From assembly GCA_030426665.1 (NCBI GenBank), contig JAUHYD010000019.1, positions 31,710-95,709 on the forward strand: 64,000 nt of DNA, written 5' to 3'. Below the pieces are notes generated by a model that was not told the origin of the DNA, searched no databases, and worked only from the letters and a program-made list of their open reading frames with translations. The DNA is from Bacteroidia bacterium. GTDB taxonomy: Bacteria; Bacteroidota; Bacteroidia; Chitinophagales; Chitinophagaceae. Position numbers and translations under genes: made by a program. Shown in pieces: positions 27,683 to 37,576 of this stretch (position 1 is the first letter of the stretch; each line of letters opens with the position of its first letter).

Positions 27683-27728
27683 CTACCTCAGTCGCAGCTC
27701 ATTGTGCGGTTGCCGCGATGTGAGGTAG
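27683..27728. repeat. 46-base inverted repeat after the beta-helix gene
   Basis: CTACCTCA at 27683 pairs with TGAGGTAG at 27721, extended by GTCGC/GCGAT with one bulged base. No T-run follows; it may be a structured 3' element or the remains of a palindromic repeat. Only one copy seen here. Confidence 0.4.
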
Positions 27729-27811
27729 AGACCTGACGACAATAAGATACTTATGAGTATCGGCGGGATTCCTACCCAAATGCTCATACAATCAGTAGGG
27801 TAAAAAAATAC

Positions 27812-27819
27812 TAAATTTG
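27812..27819 (+). promoter_or_regulatory. -7 element of the 27839 gene
   Basis: TAAATTTG matches TAnnTTTG and ends 19 bases before the ATG. Confidence 0.45.
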
Positions 27820-27838
27820 ACAGTGTCAAGTCGATAAA

Positions 27839-28561
27839 ATGCAGCAGTATCTATTTTCAGATATAGGTAAAAGGCGGGAGAAGAAAATAATCCTTTTATC
27901 CATTTTGGGTACTTTGATTGCAATGTCCGTGGTATTCATCGTTACCTTTTGGAAAAGTGGCTATTACGACCTGACAACGTGGATAAGCGAAATGGGCTAT
28001 TATATGTTGGCTATGTTTGCCATTGGTATCATCACCAGTTTAGTATGCTACAAGTATATAATGAGCATGATTGAAAGCTTTGTAATCACTTTGACTGACA
28101 ACAGTATAACACGTGAAGTGAAATTCATGCGAACAAGAACAATTCAATACGAAGACATAGTCCAAATATCATCGACCCGGAAAGGGGTGTTGGTTGTTAG
28201 CGGTAAGGATAGTGTGGGGACTATTATGGTTTCTCCCTACATAGCTAATTACGCCGAACTGAAGAATCGCCTGAACGACATTTCACCAATAACAGCTTAT
28301 GTCGCTAAACCGGGACAGTGGTTTCTGATTGTGCTATTCTATATATTTATTGCTTGTGGTTTGTACTATCAATTCGGACAAAATGAAACACTTTTACTTG
28401 CTGCACAAGTACTGACTGCAGCCTCACTCACTACCGTGTTTATTTACTTACAAGTAAGTAAGCGTTTTAATAAACGTACAAAAAAGATTGCCTGGTATGT
28501 GCTGCTTTTTATGGCACTAGGCTTTGCGGTAAATATTATCAATTGGATAAAGAGCTTCTAA
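27839..28561 (+). CDS. Hypothetical four-helix membrane protein
   Basis: 240 residues. Membrane segments near 18-37, 52-75, 160-178 and 184-203, plus a final hydrophobic stretch near 217-236. Between the second and third lies a cytoplasmic PH-like stretch (ITLTDNSITREVKF, YEDIVQISSTRKG), the arrangement of bacterial membrane-PH proteins. No catalytic motif. Function unknown. Confidence 0.72.
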   Translation: MQQYLFSDIGKRREKKIILLSILGTLIAMSVVFIVTFWKSGYYDLTTWISEMGYYMLAMFAIGIITSLVCYKYIMSMIESFVITLTDNSITREVKFMRTRTIQYEDIVQISSTRKGVLVVSGKDSVGTIMVSPYIANYAELKNRLNDISPITAYVAKPGQWFLIVLFYIFIACGLYYQFGQNETLLLAAQVLTAASLTTVFIYLQVSKRFNKRTKKIAWYVLLFMALGFAVNIINWIKSF

Positions 28562-28760
28562 TCTTATTCCGGGTTGCATAGGGTTACGAACGAGCTTTCT
28601 GAATTTCCATCTTGGTCGCGCCTACTTGCGGCTGCTTTTGTGCCCGGCAGGACTCAGCGACAGTCACAGGTTTGCTTTACCCATATGAGTATTGGCGAGG
28701 ACGGACTATGTATGCCAAGCAGTTTTCATAAACGCTTACCCAAGAGCACCTCCCCTTGAA

Positions 28761-29561
28761 CTATTTCGTCAGTTTACCGCTCAATGGCAACATCCCATCA
28801 CCTGAGAGGGTATATATGTACATACCCTTTACCAGACCGGATACATCTATAGTGATGTAATTGGTGGCGGCACTAACGGGGTAGGAGTTGTAGATTTTTC
28901 CATCTATTCCACTCAGTACAATTCGGGCATCATATACGTTCTCCGGCAGGGTATAAAAAACTTTTACGTCGCCGGTACCGGGATTCGGGACTGATGTCGG
29001 AGCAATACTGCCTGTGGTCATTCCAACCTTAGGGACTCCTACACCCGCGGCATCGCAATGCCCGCAAGGCAATTCACCCGGCACACTATACACTTTAGTG
29101 AAAGATGCCCCATTAGGATCAAGCACCATTAGCTTATGACTACCATCTATGTAGGCAGGGGTTGCATAAAAACCATTTCCTAAATCGTGCAGCACTGACC
29201 CTGACTCACTAATAACTGCACACTTGTATGCTATGGGAGATACACCCATCTGATACCATGATACAAAAGCCTCAATCTGATTATCGGTATTAAAAAAATT
29301 GTCTGAAACCAGAAAAGTATACAACCACTTATAACCAGCCGGTACCGGTACCGGTATGGATTTCCATAAACTATGATCTGTATTGTATAGTTTTATAGTA
29401 TTGGAGCCGGAGTCGTTTGCGACATATTTTGTGCCATTACTCGAAAAAAGTACTGGTTTCCCTCCTTCCATTAAAGGGCCGTAAGTATGCTCCAAGGTAA
29501 CCTGTGCGCTCGCATTAACAGTCAAAATGGCAACAAACAATGCCAACAGTGTATTTTTCAT
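28761..29561 (-). CDS. Secreted protein with T9SS sorting domain
   Basis: 266 residues from the ATG giving MKNTLLALF; the upstream extension of the frame is ignored because a clean signal peptide (about 1-19, ending ASAQ) begins here. The body has repeated beta-strand motifs (KYVANDSGSNTIKLYN). A short CGHCD loop near 178 contains two Cys. The C-terminal sorting domain shows SVPNPGTGDVKVFY and GLVKGMYIYTLSG. Cargo of the type IX system; no enzymatic motif recognised. Confidence 0.85.
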   Translation of the reverse strand: MKNTLLALFVAILTVNASAQVTLEHTYGPLMEGGKPVLFSSNGTKYVANDSGSNTIKLYNTDHSLWKSIPVPVPAGYKWLYTFLVSDNFFNTDNQIEAFVSWYQMGVSPIAYKCAVISESGSVLHDLGNGFYATPAYIDGSHKLMVLDPNGASFTKVYSVPGELPCGHCDAAGVGVPKVGMTTGSIAPTSVPNPGTGDVKVFYTLPENVYDARIVLSGIDGKIYNSYPVSAATNYITIDVSGLVKGMYIYTLSGDGMLPLSGKLTK

Positions 29562-29690
29562 ATCAGGTTGATTTTGTGAGGCATTAAAGATAAATAAAAA
29601 ACAAATTTTTAATGGTACAGCGATTGAAAAGAATGCATCTATATTAGTTGTTAGCACAATATGCAACAACGTAGATAGTGTCAGCCGAGA

Positions 29691-31649
29691 CTATACATTT
29701 GTTATATCAGAATTGTCAATTTTGCTTTCTACGTAGTACATCTTCATCAGCCCCTTATTTTTTGCTTCTATTTCCCCTCTGTAGAAACAATCGAACTTAC
29801 CCTCAATAAGTTCGTAAGTTGACTGAGATATATTGATTTTACCGGCATCACTTTCCTGTTCTAACCGTGCGGCGGTATTAACGGCATCGCCCCAGATATC
29901 ATAAGCGAACTTTTTAACTCCTACAATACCCGCCACAACACTACCTGTATGTAACCCGATACGAACCGAAAAAGTACGTCCTTCTCCTAGCTTCGCACGC
30001 CTATCAGTCATAAAGTCTCTTATCTCGATTGCGGCATTTACTGCATTCGCTGCATGTTGCGGACTGTAAACAGGAAGCCCCGCAACGGCTAAGTATGCAT
30101 CTCCAATCGTCTTAATTTTTTCAATATTGTATGCCTCTGTAATCTGATCAAATGTTTTAAAGCAGGTATGAAGTTCATCTATCAGCTCTTGAGGTGTCAA
30201 TAGTTCCGCGACTTTGGTAAAGTTCACGAAGTCAGTAAAAAGGACAGTAACATTGTTGTAGTGCTTGGCAGTAGTAGTCCCTTTAGCCTTTAATTCTTCC
30301 GCAACTTCTGCGGGTAGAATATTCAGCAGTAAGTTATCCGTCTTTTTCTTTTCACTTTTCACCTTATTTCTCTGTGTAAAAAGGACACCCGAAAACACCA
30401 AAACGACAACAATACCGCCCAATAGCGCATTCTTAACTACTTTCTGCCTTCGTAGTTCGGTCTTAGCCAGGATGTCCTTTTTTTCCTGGGCCTCCTTCAT
30501 TGCCCGCTCCTTTTTATCAAAATTGAATTGTAAGAGGCCTAAGGCCATTTTTCTTTTGTGGTCTCTACTATACACGCTGTCGGAAAGGGCCTTATATGCT
30601 TTATAACACTTTAGGGCTTTCGCAACTCTCCCCGTCTGCTCATAGACATCACTCAAGTGTTTATCAATAGACATTATTAATCCAATATCCTCGGTTTTAT
30701 GAGCAGCATCCAGGGCTTTGTCTAAATACCCTTCGGCCAGCGCGTATTTTTTCTGTTTGAGATGAATAAGACCAATTTCTGTGTTAAAAAACCCGATATA
30801 TCTTGTTCGCTTTAACTCCTCCGAAAGTTTCAGACCAGCAAAATAATAGGGCAATGCCTGTTGGTTTCTATTCAGCTCTTTATTTGCATTGCCGATTGTC
30901 AAATAACACTCCGTAAGCTTATTTTTGTCATTCAGTGTTTGATAAATACTAAAGGCGGAATCGAGGTAGATGAGTGCTGTTTCGAATTCAGTATTCGCCA
31001 TTTGCAGCCCTGCAATATTCAGGAGTATGCTTGCGATACCCTTTTCATCTCCAATCTTTCGTCTGATTTCCAACGCGGACTTAAAGTAGCTCAGCCCCTC
31101 GACTCTCTTATCCTGGTTAGAATAAATCATCCCAATATTGTTCAGTACATTAGACTGAAAACCCTCATCACCAACCTCCTCAAGCACCTTTAACGCTGCG
31201 AAATAGCTAGTGAGCGTATTGGGAATATCATTTAGATACGCATATACATTTCCGATACCACAGTAAGCAGCCCCTATGCCCCTTTTGTTATCAAGATCCT
31301 CTGCGATGCTTAACGCCATTTTCTGATACTTCAGCGCATCGTTCATATTGCCTTTGTCTAACAATATGCTCCCTATTATATAGCAACTGCGGCTTTCGCC
31401 ACTTTTGTAATTTAATTTTTTTGCAAGCTCCAGTGCTTCCTCCACATTTTTCATCGCAGAGTCGGCGTCTATGTTTGTATATTCAAGCGCTATGTTATTC
31501 AATAAAGCTATTCTGTTCGTATCACTCCCAAATACTGCTAATATAGACTTCATAGAGTCAATTGCAGCTTGCCCTCTCAACCGTGCATGAAGATTGAAAG
31601 AGCTTAGCAACATCAGAACAAACAATAAGTGTCTAAATGGCAGCTTCAT
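29691..31649 (-). CDS. TPR-containing membrane-anchored class III adenylate cyclase
   Basis: 652 residues from MKLPFRHLLF. Signal-like N-terminus, then about eight TPR repeats (45-370; for example GAAYCGIGNVYAYLND), a single membrane helix (near 405-422), a short coiled linker and a C-terminal cyclase domain (about 445-645). Catalytic residues are intact: metal Asp in LFTDFVNF and TIGDAYLA, Lys in EKIKTIG and Asp in YDIWGD (adenine specificity), and transition-state Asn/Arg in VNTAARLE. TPRs would face the periplasm and cAMP would be made inside. Its relative lies at 46464. Confidence 0.9.
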   Translation of the reverse strand: MKLPFRHLLFVLMLLSSFNLHARLRGQAAIDSMKSILAVFGSDTNRIALLNNIALEYTNIDADSAMKNVEEALELAKKLNYKSGESRSCYIIGSILLDKGNMNDALKYQKMALSIAEDLDNKRGIGAAYCGIGNVYAYLNDIPNTLTSYFAALKVLEEVGDEGFQSNVLNNIGMIYSNQDKRVEGLSYFKSALEIRRKIGDEKGIASILLNIAGLQMANTEFETALIYLDSAFSIYQTLNDKNKLTECYLTIGNANKELNRNQQALPYYFAGLKLSEELKRTRYIGFFNTEIGLIHLKQKKYALAEGYLDKALDAAHKTEDIGLIMSIDKHLSDVYEQTGRVAKALKCYKAYKALSDSVYSRDHKRKMALGLLQFNFDKKERAMKEAQEKKDILAKTELRRQKVVKNALLGGIVVVLVFSGVLFTQRNKVKSEKKKTDNLLLNILPAEVAEELKAKGTTTAKHYNNVTVLFTDFVNFTKVAELLTPQELIDELHTCFKTFDQITEAYNIEKIKTIGDAYLAVAGLPVYSPQHAANAVNAAIEIRDFMTDRRAKLGEGRTFSVRIGLHTGSVVAGIVGVKKFAYDIWGDAVNTAARLEQESDAGKINISQSTYELIEGKFDCFYRGEIEAKNKGLMKMYYVESKIDNSDITNV

Positions 31650-31776
31650 TACATTAGAGTTCCCTACAATATACAAAATAACATAGGAACCTAAAAGTAA
31701 ATGAAAAAATCACCCGGCAACTTTACAAAGAAAGCAAACGAGAAATCGGAGATAGAGCGCATTACACCAACTCCTG

Positions 31777-32637
31777 TCACTTTCCCTTATTCAACCACTT
31801 CAGCGCATCGAAGAATGCCTGATGCGATATAGTAGCATGGTTTTCGTCGGGCAGGTAGTCGAAATGAATATTCAAGTTTTTGTTACCACTCTTTTTGAGC
31901 TTTTCAACAAATAAGTTGGCATCCGTTTCCATTACGCGGGGTTTATCACCGGGGGTAAGCCCTTCCTTGCCTACTGCTACATATACGTCTACCGGGTGCC
32001 GGACAGTCGCCATTTGCCTGCTAAGCAAAGAACCACCATCCCACCATATACTGGGGCTGACAATAGCGTACTTATCAAACATATCAGGTTTAGTCAACAA
32101 TATATCTGCAGCCAACAACCCTGCCAGCGACTGACCGATGAGTGTTCTGTTTGCATTTACCTTAAAGCGCGTACGCATGAAGGGCATTAACTCCTGATCC
32201 ATGAATGCAATAAACTTATGCGACTCGCCGGTAGTAGGAAATTTAGCTTTATCACTACTTATAGTAGTGGGGAAAGTAAAATCCCGTTTACGGTCTTTAT
32301 TGGCAATGCCGACCAATACCGACGGCGGCATTGCCGCCACCCACGACAAGGAACAAAACTGAAGAATACCGGCTACATGTATAAAGTCTTCGTCCACGCC
32401 GCCATCCAGCAAGTAAACGACCGGAAATAGCACCGTGTCAACGGCATTATAGCCAGGCGGCAGATAGATGTTCAGCGCCCTGTCCTCTGACAGCAATTCC
32501 GAATGAACGGTATATGTCGCGCCAAGCGCTAGTGGCTGTTTAGAGAATGTGATGCCTGATTGCCCGACGGCAGTGCCGGATGACATAAGCATTGCGAAGC
32601 TAATGACAACGACCATCCTGTATATGTATCCTATCAT
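31777..32637 (-). CDS. Esterase-D/Fes-type alpha/beta hydrolase, secreted
   Basis: 286 residues from MIGYIYRMVV. The promoter at 32645-32652 lies inside the longer open frame, which supports this start. Signal peptide 1-26. Hydrolase fold: YLPPGYN oxyanion region, LIGQSLAG nucleophile Ser near 167, catalytic Asp region and final His in DENHATISH near 268. Similar to IroE/Fes and putative esterases (PF00756). Substrate unknown, periplasmic by signal. Confidence 0.9.
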   Translation of the reverse strand: MIGYIYRMVVVISFAMLMSSGTAVGQSGITFSKQPLALGATYTVHSELLSEDRALNIYLPPGYNAVDTVLFPVVYLLDGGVDEDFIHVAGILQFCSLSWVAAMPPSVLVGIANKDRKRDFTFPTTISSDKAKFPTTGESHKFIAFMDQELMPFMRTRFKVNANRTLIGQSLAGLLAADILLTKPDMFDKYAIVSPSIWWDGGSLLSRQMATVRHPVDVYVAVGKEGLTPGDKPRVMETDANLFVEKLKKSGNKNLNIHFDYLPDENHATISHQAFFDALKWLNKGK

Positions 32638-32644
32638 TGTATTA

Positions 32645-32652
32645 CAAAAGTA
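32645..32652 (-). promoter_or_regulatory. -7 element of the esterase gene
   Basis: Minus-strand TACTTTTG matches TAnnTTTG and lies 7 bases before the ATG at 32637. Confidence 0.5.
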
Positions 32653-32785
32653 GGGGGAAAATAATTGAGCAGGGAAAATCACACGCTATCATCCTGCCTC
32701 AAAGACAAGTCTAAGAACCACTTCAGAATACACACAGAATTGCAATTGACATTTGCGTATTGTTTCACTCAAAAAATATTCTGTT

Positions 32786-33211
32786 ATGAAAAACTACATT
32801 GCAATCTGTTTTGCTTTAGCCACTATGCCGGCATTTGGTCAAAAAGTCAACGCATCCAAAGTGCCTGCCACTGCAAAAACATATTTCAGTAAGAACTTCC
32901 CGACTGTTACTAATGCTAAATGGGAAATAGAGAATGGCAGTTATGAAGCCAACTTTAAAGAAAAAGGCAATAAAATGTCTGCCACCTTTGACAACAACGG
33001 CAACTGGATGGAAACTGAAAGTAAAATCAAGGTTAGCGAGCTACCAAAGAGTGTTATTGACTATGTAGCTAAGAACTATGCCGATCAAAAAATAAAGGGT
33101 GCTGCAAAACTGACAATGGCTAAGGGCGTTACCAACTACGAAGCGGAAATAAAGGGCAAGGACCTTATATTTGATAGCAAAGGCGGGTTCATCAAAGAAA
33201 TTAAAGACTAA
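32786..33211 (+). CDS. Secreted PepSY-like protein
   Basis: 141 residues from the ATG giving MKNYIAICF. Signal peptide 1-18. Two PepSY-like (PF11396) repeats follow, each with a PATAKTYFSKNFP or PKSVIDYVAKNYA helix and three strands (AKWEIENGSYEANF; TNYEAEIKGKDLIFD). Such periplasmic proteins are often encoded with two-component systems in Bacteroidota, and here a response regulator and kinase follow after 184 bases. A modulator of the sensor kinase is a reasonable inference. Confidence 0.88.
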   Translation: MKNYIAICFALATMPAFGQKVNASKVPATAKTYFSKNFPTVTNAKWEIENGSYEANFKEKGNKMSATFDNNGNWMETESKIKVSELPKSVIDYVAKNYADQKIKGAAKLTMAKGVTNYEAEIKGKDLIFDSKGGFIKEIKD

Positions 33212-33395
33212 AGAACCAATGCCAGACCATGACAGGTGTCAAACAACCTTTGAGCAGATATAAAAACTAATAAAACATTAAGCGTACCTTTCTGCTGCCG
33301 ACAAGAGTAGAAAGAGCCCCAAAATAACGGTTGCCTATTATACTGCAAACCCAACTGTAATGGTAGATGGCAATAACTAATCGAAAAATAAAAGG

Positions 33396-34073
33396 ATGAA
33401 AATTCTTATTGTTGAAGACGAACAGGCTTTAAATAAAAGCATGGTAGATTATCTATCATCGCAGCAATACCTATGTGAGTCTGTAAGCAATTATAAGGAT
33501 GCCATTGAAAAAACGGAACTGTACAGTTACGATTGCATTGTACTGGATGTGATGCTCCCGGACGGTAGTGGTCTGCAACTACTACAATACTTAAAAGAAA
33601 GCGGGCAAACAGATGGTGTTATTATAATTTCCGCTAAAAATGAGTTGGATGACAAAATAAAGGGACTGAGCCTTGGTGCCGATGACTACCTGACAAAGCC
33701 GTTTCACCTGTCCGAATTAAGTGTACGCATAGCTGCCATTATACGCCGTAAGAACCTGCATGGCAGTAACCTGCTAACCTTTGAAGAGATAAGCATAGAT
33801 ATACCCGCAAAAACGGTTTCTGTAAACAACAGTCCTGTTGTGCTTACCCGTAAGGAATACGAATTACTTGTGTACTTTGCCATTAATAAAAACAGGGTTT
33901 TGTCAAAGAATACGATAGCAGAGCACTTATGGGGAGATGATATGGATATGGCTGACAACTACGATTTCATCTATGTCCACATCAAAAACCTGAGAAAGAA
34001 ACTACTAAATGCCGGTGCTGCTGATTACATTCAAAGCATATATGGCATGGGATATAAATTTTCGGTCCGTTGA
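33396..34073 (+). CDS. OmpR-family response regulator
   Basis: 225 residues. Receiver 1-115 (EDEQ near 8, phospho-acceptor in VLDVMLPDGSG near 51, Lys in YLTKPF near 101), then a winged-helix effector domain 125-222 (VLTRKEYELLVYF, DFIYVHIKNLRKKL, GMGYKF). The TGA stop overlaps the TTG start of the kinase gene. Likely controls the efflux genes that follow. Confidence 0.94.
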   Translation: MKILIVEDEQALNKSMVDYLSSQQYLCESVSNYKDAIEKTELYSYDCIVLDVMLPDGSGLQLLQYLKESGQTDGVIIISAKNELDDKIKGLSLGADDYLTKPFHLSELSVRIAAIIRRKNLHGSNLLTFEEISIDIPAKTVSVNNSPVVLTRKEYELLVYFAINKNRVLSKNTIAEHLWGDDMDMADNYDFIYVHIKNLRKKLLNAGAADYIQSIYGMGYKFSVR

Positions 34074-35329
34074 AGCTGTTCGAGAAATATAACAAACTAA
34101 ATATTACCGCTACCATCCTCATCTTTCTGGTAGGTAGTTGTACATTCTATTTTGTTCTGAATTACGTACTCATCAGAGAGGTGGATGAATCGTTGGAAAT
34201 TGAACAGCAGGAGATAGAAGCCTACGTAAGCACGCACAACACACTCCCGGAAATCATCCCGACCAAAGATCAGTACATATCTTTTGAGCCGGCAAGTTAC
34301 AAACAGGTGGCAACATATTCTACGACCAAAAACAAATTTGACAAACAAGAAGAAGACCTCAGGACTTTACAATTTGGCATAACTGCTGACGATAAATATT
34401 ATCTGGCAACAGTGGCCAAACCATTAGAGCAAACGGAAGCACTACTTCAGGTTATCATTGGTGTTACCATTGTAATGATTGCGCTGATATTACTTACCGT
34501 TTACCTAATCAACAAGACTGTTATACGCAGGGTGTGGAAGCCTTTTTACCAAACAATAAACAAAGTAAAAAACTACCAACTACCGGACCAGGAGCCATTG
34601 AAGCTGGAAACGGCAGACATAGAGGAGTTTTCATTGCTCAATCATAGCATCAACGAAATGGTGGTGCGAATACAGAAAGACTACAGCTCTCTGAAAAACT
34701 TTACGGGGCAAGCAGCACACGAAATGCAAACCCCTCTGGCAATTATTCGTAGCAATCTGGATGCACTGATGCAAAATGAGGCGCTATTGAAGAACAGTGG
34801 GGATGACATCGCAAGCATAGAAAAAGCCATTCAACGACTATCCCGTTTGCACCAGTCACTACTATTGCTGACCAAGGTTGAGAACAAACAATTTGTATTA
34901 AATGAAAAAGTTCAGCTTGATCCTGTGATTAGGGATAAGTGTTCGGAGTACACAGAAATAGCAGAGAGCCTCGGCTTAACTATTACCTGTAACTTAGCAT
35001 CAACTACTATCCTTTTTCACCAACATCTGATAGAAATATTGATTAACAACCTGCTTGGTAATGCAATACGTTATAACAATACCGGAGGAGTAATAGGTGT
35101 AAACCTGCAAAACGGAGAGTTAACAATCACAAATACATCGGACAGCCAACAATTAAATAGCGAAAAGATTTTCAAACCTTTTTACCGGGGCAATAGCACT
35201 CAAGATGGTAATGGATTGGGCTTATCTATTGTGAAGCAAATTTGTGATCTCGGCAAGTTTCCGATTTCCTACTCGTATTCGGGTGGCAGGCACACCTTTG
35301 TTATCCACTTCAGAACCTATAAAAACTAA
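34070..35329 (+). CDS. Sensor histidine kinase
   Basis: 419 residues. TTG start at 34070, overlapping the regulator's TGA by three bases; no ATG fits. Two membrane helices (about 10-32 and 124-147) flank a periplasmic sensor of about 90 residues. H-box AAHEMQTPLAI near 216, N-box LIEILINNLLGNAIRYN, and G2 box GNGLGLSIVKQ. Phospho-transfers to the adjacent OmpR-type regulator. The sensor has no recognisable ligand domain. Confidence 0.93.
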   Translation: MKLFEKYNKLNITATILIFLVGSCTFYFVLNYVLIREVDESLEIEQQEIEAYVSTHNTLPEIIPTKDQYISFEPASYKQVATYSTTKNKFDKQEEDLRTLQFGITADDKYYLATVAKPLEQTEALLQVIIGVTIVMIALILLTVYLINKTVIRRVWKPFYQTINKVKNYQLPDQEPLKLETADIEEFSLLNHSINEMVVRIQKDYSSLKNFTGQAAHEMQTPLAIIRSNLDALMQNEALLKNSGDDIASIEKAIQRLSRLHQSLLLLTKVENKQFVLNEKVQLDPVIRDKCSEYTEIAESLGLTITCNLASTTILFHQHLIEILINNLLGNAIRYNNTGGVIGVNLQNGELTITNTSDSQQLNSEKIFKPFYRGNSTQDGNGLGLSIVKQICDLGKFPISYSYSGGRHTFVIHFRTYKN

Positions 35330-35377
35330 TTTCCTTCAGAATTCAGTCGTTGATTTGCCTTATCAAACAACTGAGAC

Positions 35378-36631
35378 ATGACGTTAGAATTGCACATAAA
35401 GAGAATAAGCATATTGCTCCTGTTTCTTCTTTTCAGCAATGCAAACTTTGCTCAAAATAAAAATCTAGATTATTACTTAAACGTAGGGCTTGTAAATAGC
35501 CCCTTAATAAAAGACTTTCAAAACCAACTGAAATCTAACGGAATAGACAGCCAACGGCTAAAAGCTACATTCTCTCCGCAAATATCAGGAGTAAACAATA
35601 GCTACTACTCCCCTATAATTAATGGTTGGGGATATGATGAAGCCCTGAGTAATATCGGCACGTTCAATGACTGGGTAAACGTCAACAAGACGTTTATCGG
35701 GAAGAAAAGTCTGAATACACAATATCGAAGTATCGGCCTATCAACAGACTCTCTACGCATCGCTCAAAAAATATCGGAGCAGGACCTGAAAAGAAATATA
35801 ACCGCTCAATACATAACGGCTTATGGCGACCTTCAGCAGCTCCTGTTCTACACAGAGGTAAATGACATGCTCAAAAACCAGGAAAGCATACTGAAAAAAC
35901 TCACTCAAAATAACATATACCGCCAGACTGACTATCTGTCTTTTCTGGTTACCTTCAAGCAGCAGCAGCTCCAGCTAAAACAGTTACAAATAAAATACCG
36001 TAACGACTTTTCCATGCTTAATTACCTATGCGGCATATTCGACACTTCATCAGAAAGCCTCGAAGACCCAAGTCTCCGGTTGCAGCAAATACCCGATGTT
36101 AATAAGTCCGCATTTTTTCTCAGGTATAAAATAACTGACTTAAAGCTTGCCAATCAAATAAAAGTCCTGGACAATAGTTATCGCCCTAAACTGGGCGCCT
36201 TTGCAAATGCAGGCTATAGTTCTACGCTGCTTATTACTCCCTACAAAAACTTCGGCATGTGGGCAGGGGTAAACCTCACGGTACCCATTTATGACGGACA
36301 CAAACGTTCATTGCAAAAGCAACAAATAAGAATCTCTGCAAACACTAACGATAATTATAAAGACTTCTTTTCCAAACAATATGGTCAACAAATAGCACTG
36401 CTGAAACAGCAATTAAAAAGTACCGAATCGTTGATTAGTGATATCGAAGACCAGATAAAGTATGCAGAAGAGTTAATAAAAGTAAATGGCAAATTATTGG
36501 AAACGGGTGATACAAAAATTGCCGATTTTCTAATTGCGATTAACAACTACCTCAACGCCAAAAATCTCTTAACTAAAAACAGTATCAACCAAATGCAGAT
36601 TATTAATCAAATCAATTACTGGAATAGATAA
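35378..36631 (+). CDS. TolC-family outer membrane efflux protein
   Basis: 417 residues with signal peptide 1-25 (ending NFAQ). Long coiled-coil-forming helices (for example NNIYRQTDYLSFLVTFKQQQ) and two beta regions match outer membrane efflux protein repeats. It forms the trimeric exit channel of the RND pump encoded just downstream. Shorter than E. coli TolC. It starts 49 bases after the kinase and 9 bases before the adaptor gene. Confidence 0.9.
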   Translation: MTLELHIKRISILLLFLLFSNANFAQNKNLDYYLNVGLVNSPLIKDFQNQLKSNGIDSQRLKATFSPQISGVNNSYYSPIINGWGYDEALSNIGTFNDWVNVNKTFIGKKSLNTQYRSIGLSTDSLRIAQKISEQDLKRNITAQYITAYGDLQQLLFYTEVNDMLKNQESILKKLTQNNIYRQTDYLSFLVTFKQQQLQLKQLQIKYRNDFSMLNYLCGIFDTSSESLEDPSLRLQQIPDVNKSAFFLRYKITDLKLANQIKVLDNSYRPKLGAFANAGYSSTLLITPYKNFGMWAGVNLTVPIYDGHKRSLQKQQIRISANTNDNYKDFFSKQYGQQIALLKQQLKSTESLISDIEDQIKYAEELIKVNGKLLETGDTKIADFLIAINNYLNAKNLLTKNSINQMQIINQINYWNR

Positions 36632-36640
36632 ATATCAACT

Positions 36641-37570
36641 ATGTACACGCTGTATAAAAAATATTTACTGCTCGGGGTATTGGCATCGGCGCTACACTCA
36701 TGCAGCGGCCCAGCAGTTAAAGTCGTCCAAGACGACGCAACCGCACCAGGTACGCCTGTTACGTTGACAAAAGTCTCAACCGACTCTCTTATTGACTATA
36801 TATATCTCAATGCTACGGCAACTTTTCAACAAAAGAGTTATGTAAAAGCAAACGTGAATGGCTATGTGGAAAGCGCACAGGCAGTACTAGGTAAATACAT
36901 AAGTAAGGGACAAACACTCTTTACGCTGAAAACAAAAGAGGCACAAAGCATAGGCAACTCAATCAATAAACTGAATCCTGAATTCAAATTCTCCGGAACA
37001 AACTATATCAAATCGACCAGTAGTGGTTATATAACACAACTCAATCATCAGGTTGGCGATTATGTTCAGGATGGCGAGCAGCTTGCGGCCATCAGTGATG
37101 AAAACAGTTTCGCCTTTATTCTGAACCTGCCTTATGAGCTAAAGAAGTATCTGACTCGTAACGGCACTGTTGATATGATACTGCCGGATGACACAAGATT
37201 AAAAGGTACTGTTTCTGCCTTTATGCCAACTGTTGACCCGGCGACACAAACACAAAATGTCATTATCAAAATACCCAAAGGCAATATGCCTCCTGAAAAC
37301 CTTATCGCAAAAGTCAGGATTATGAAAACAAATAAAGCTAATGGACATTCAGTGCCCAAAGCTGCAATCCTCACAAATGATATTCAAACTGTCTATTGGG
37401 TAATGAAGTTAATTGATTCGAATACTGCTGTAAAAGTCCCGGTAAAAACCGGTATCGAGACACAAGACAGAGTTGAAATACTGGAGCCGGAATTTTCAAC
37501 GGCAGATAAAATTATTCTAACAGGAAACTATGGCTTACCGGATACAGCTAAAGTGAGAATCATACAATAA
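36641..37570 (+). CDS. RND efflux periplasmic adaptor (lipoprotein)
   Basis: 309 residues. Lipoprotein signal with lipobox-like LHSC near 21. Lipoyl-like halves (YVKANVNGYVESAQAVLGKYISKGQ and TSSGYITQLNHQVGDYVQDGEQ) are joined by a very short linker rather than a long helical hairpin, then a beta-barrel and membrane-proximal domain. It links the permease to the TolC-type channel. Confidence 0.9.
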   Translation: MYTLYKKYLLLGVLASALHSCSGPAVKVVQDDATAPGTPVTLTKVSTDSLIDYIYLNATATFQQKSYVKANVNGYVESAQAVLGKYISKGQTLFTLKTKEAQSIGNSINKLNPEFKFSGTNYIKSTSSGYITQLNHQVGDYVQDGEQLAAISDENSFAFILNLPYELKKYLTRNGTVDMILPDDTRLKGTVSAFMPTVDPATQTQNVIIKIPKGNMPPENLIAKVRIMKTNKANGHSVPKAAILTNDIQTVYWVMKLIDSNTAVKVPVKTGIETQDRVEILEPEFSTADKIILTGNYGLPDTAKVRIIQ

Positions 37571-37576
37571 TTAGTG

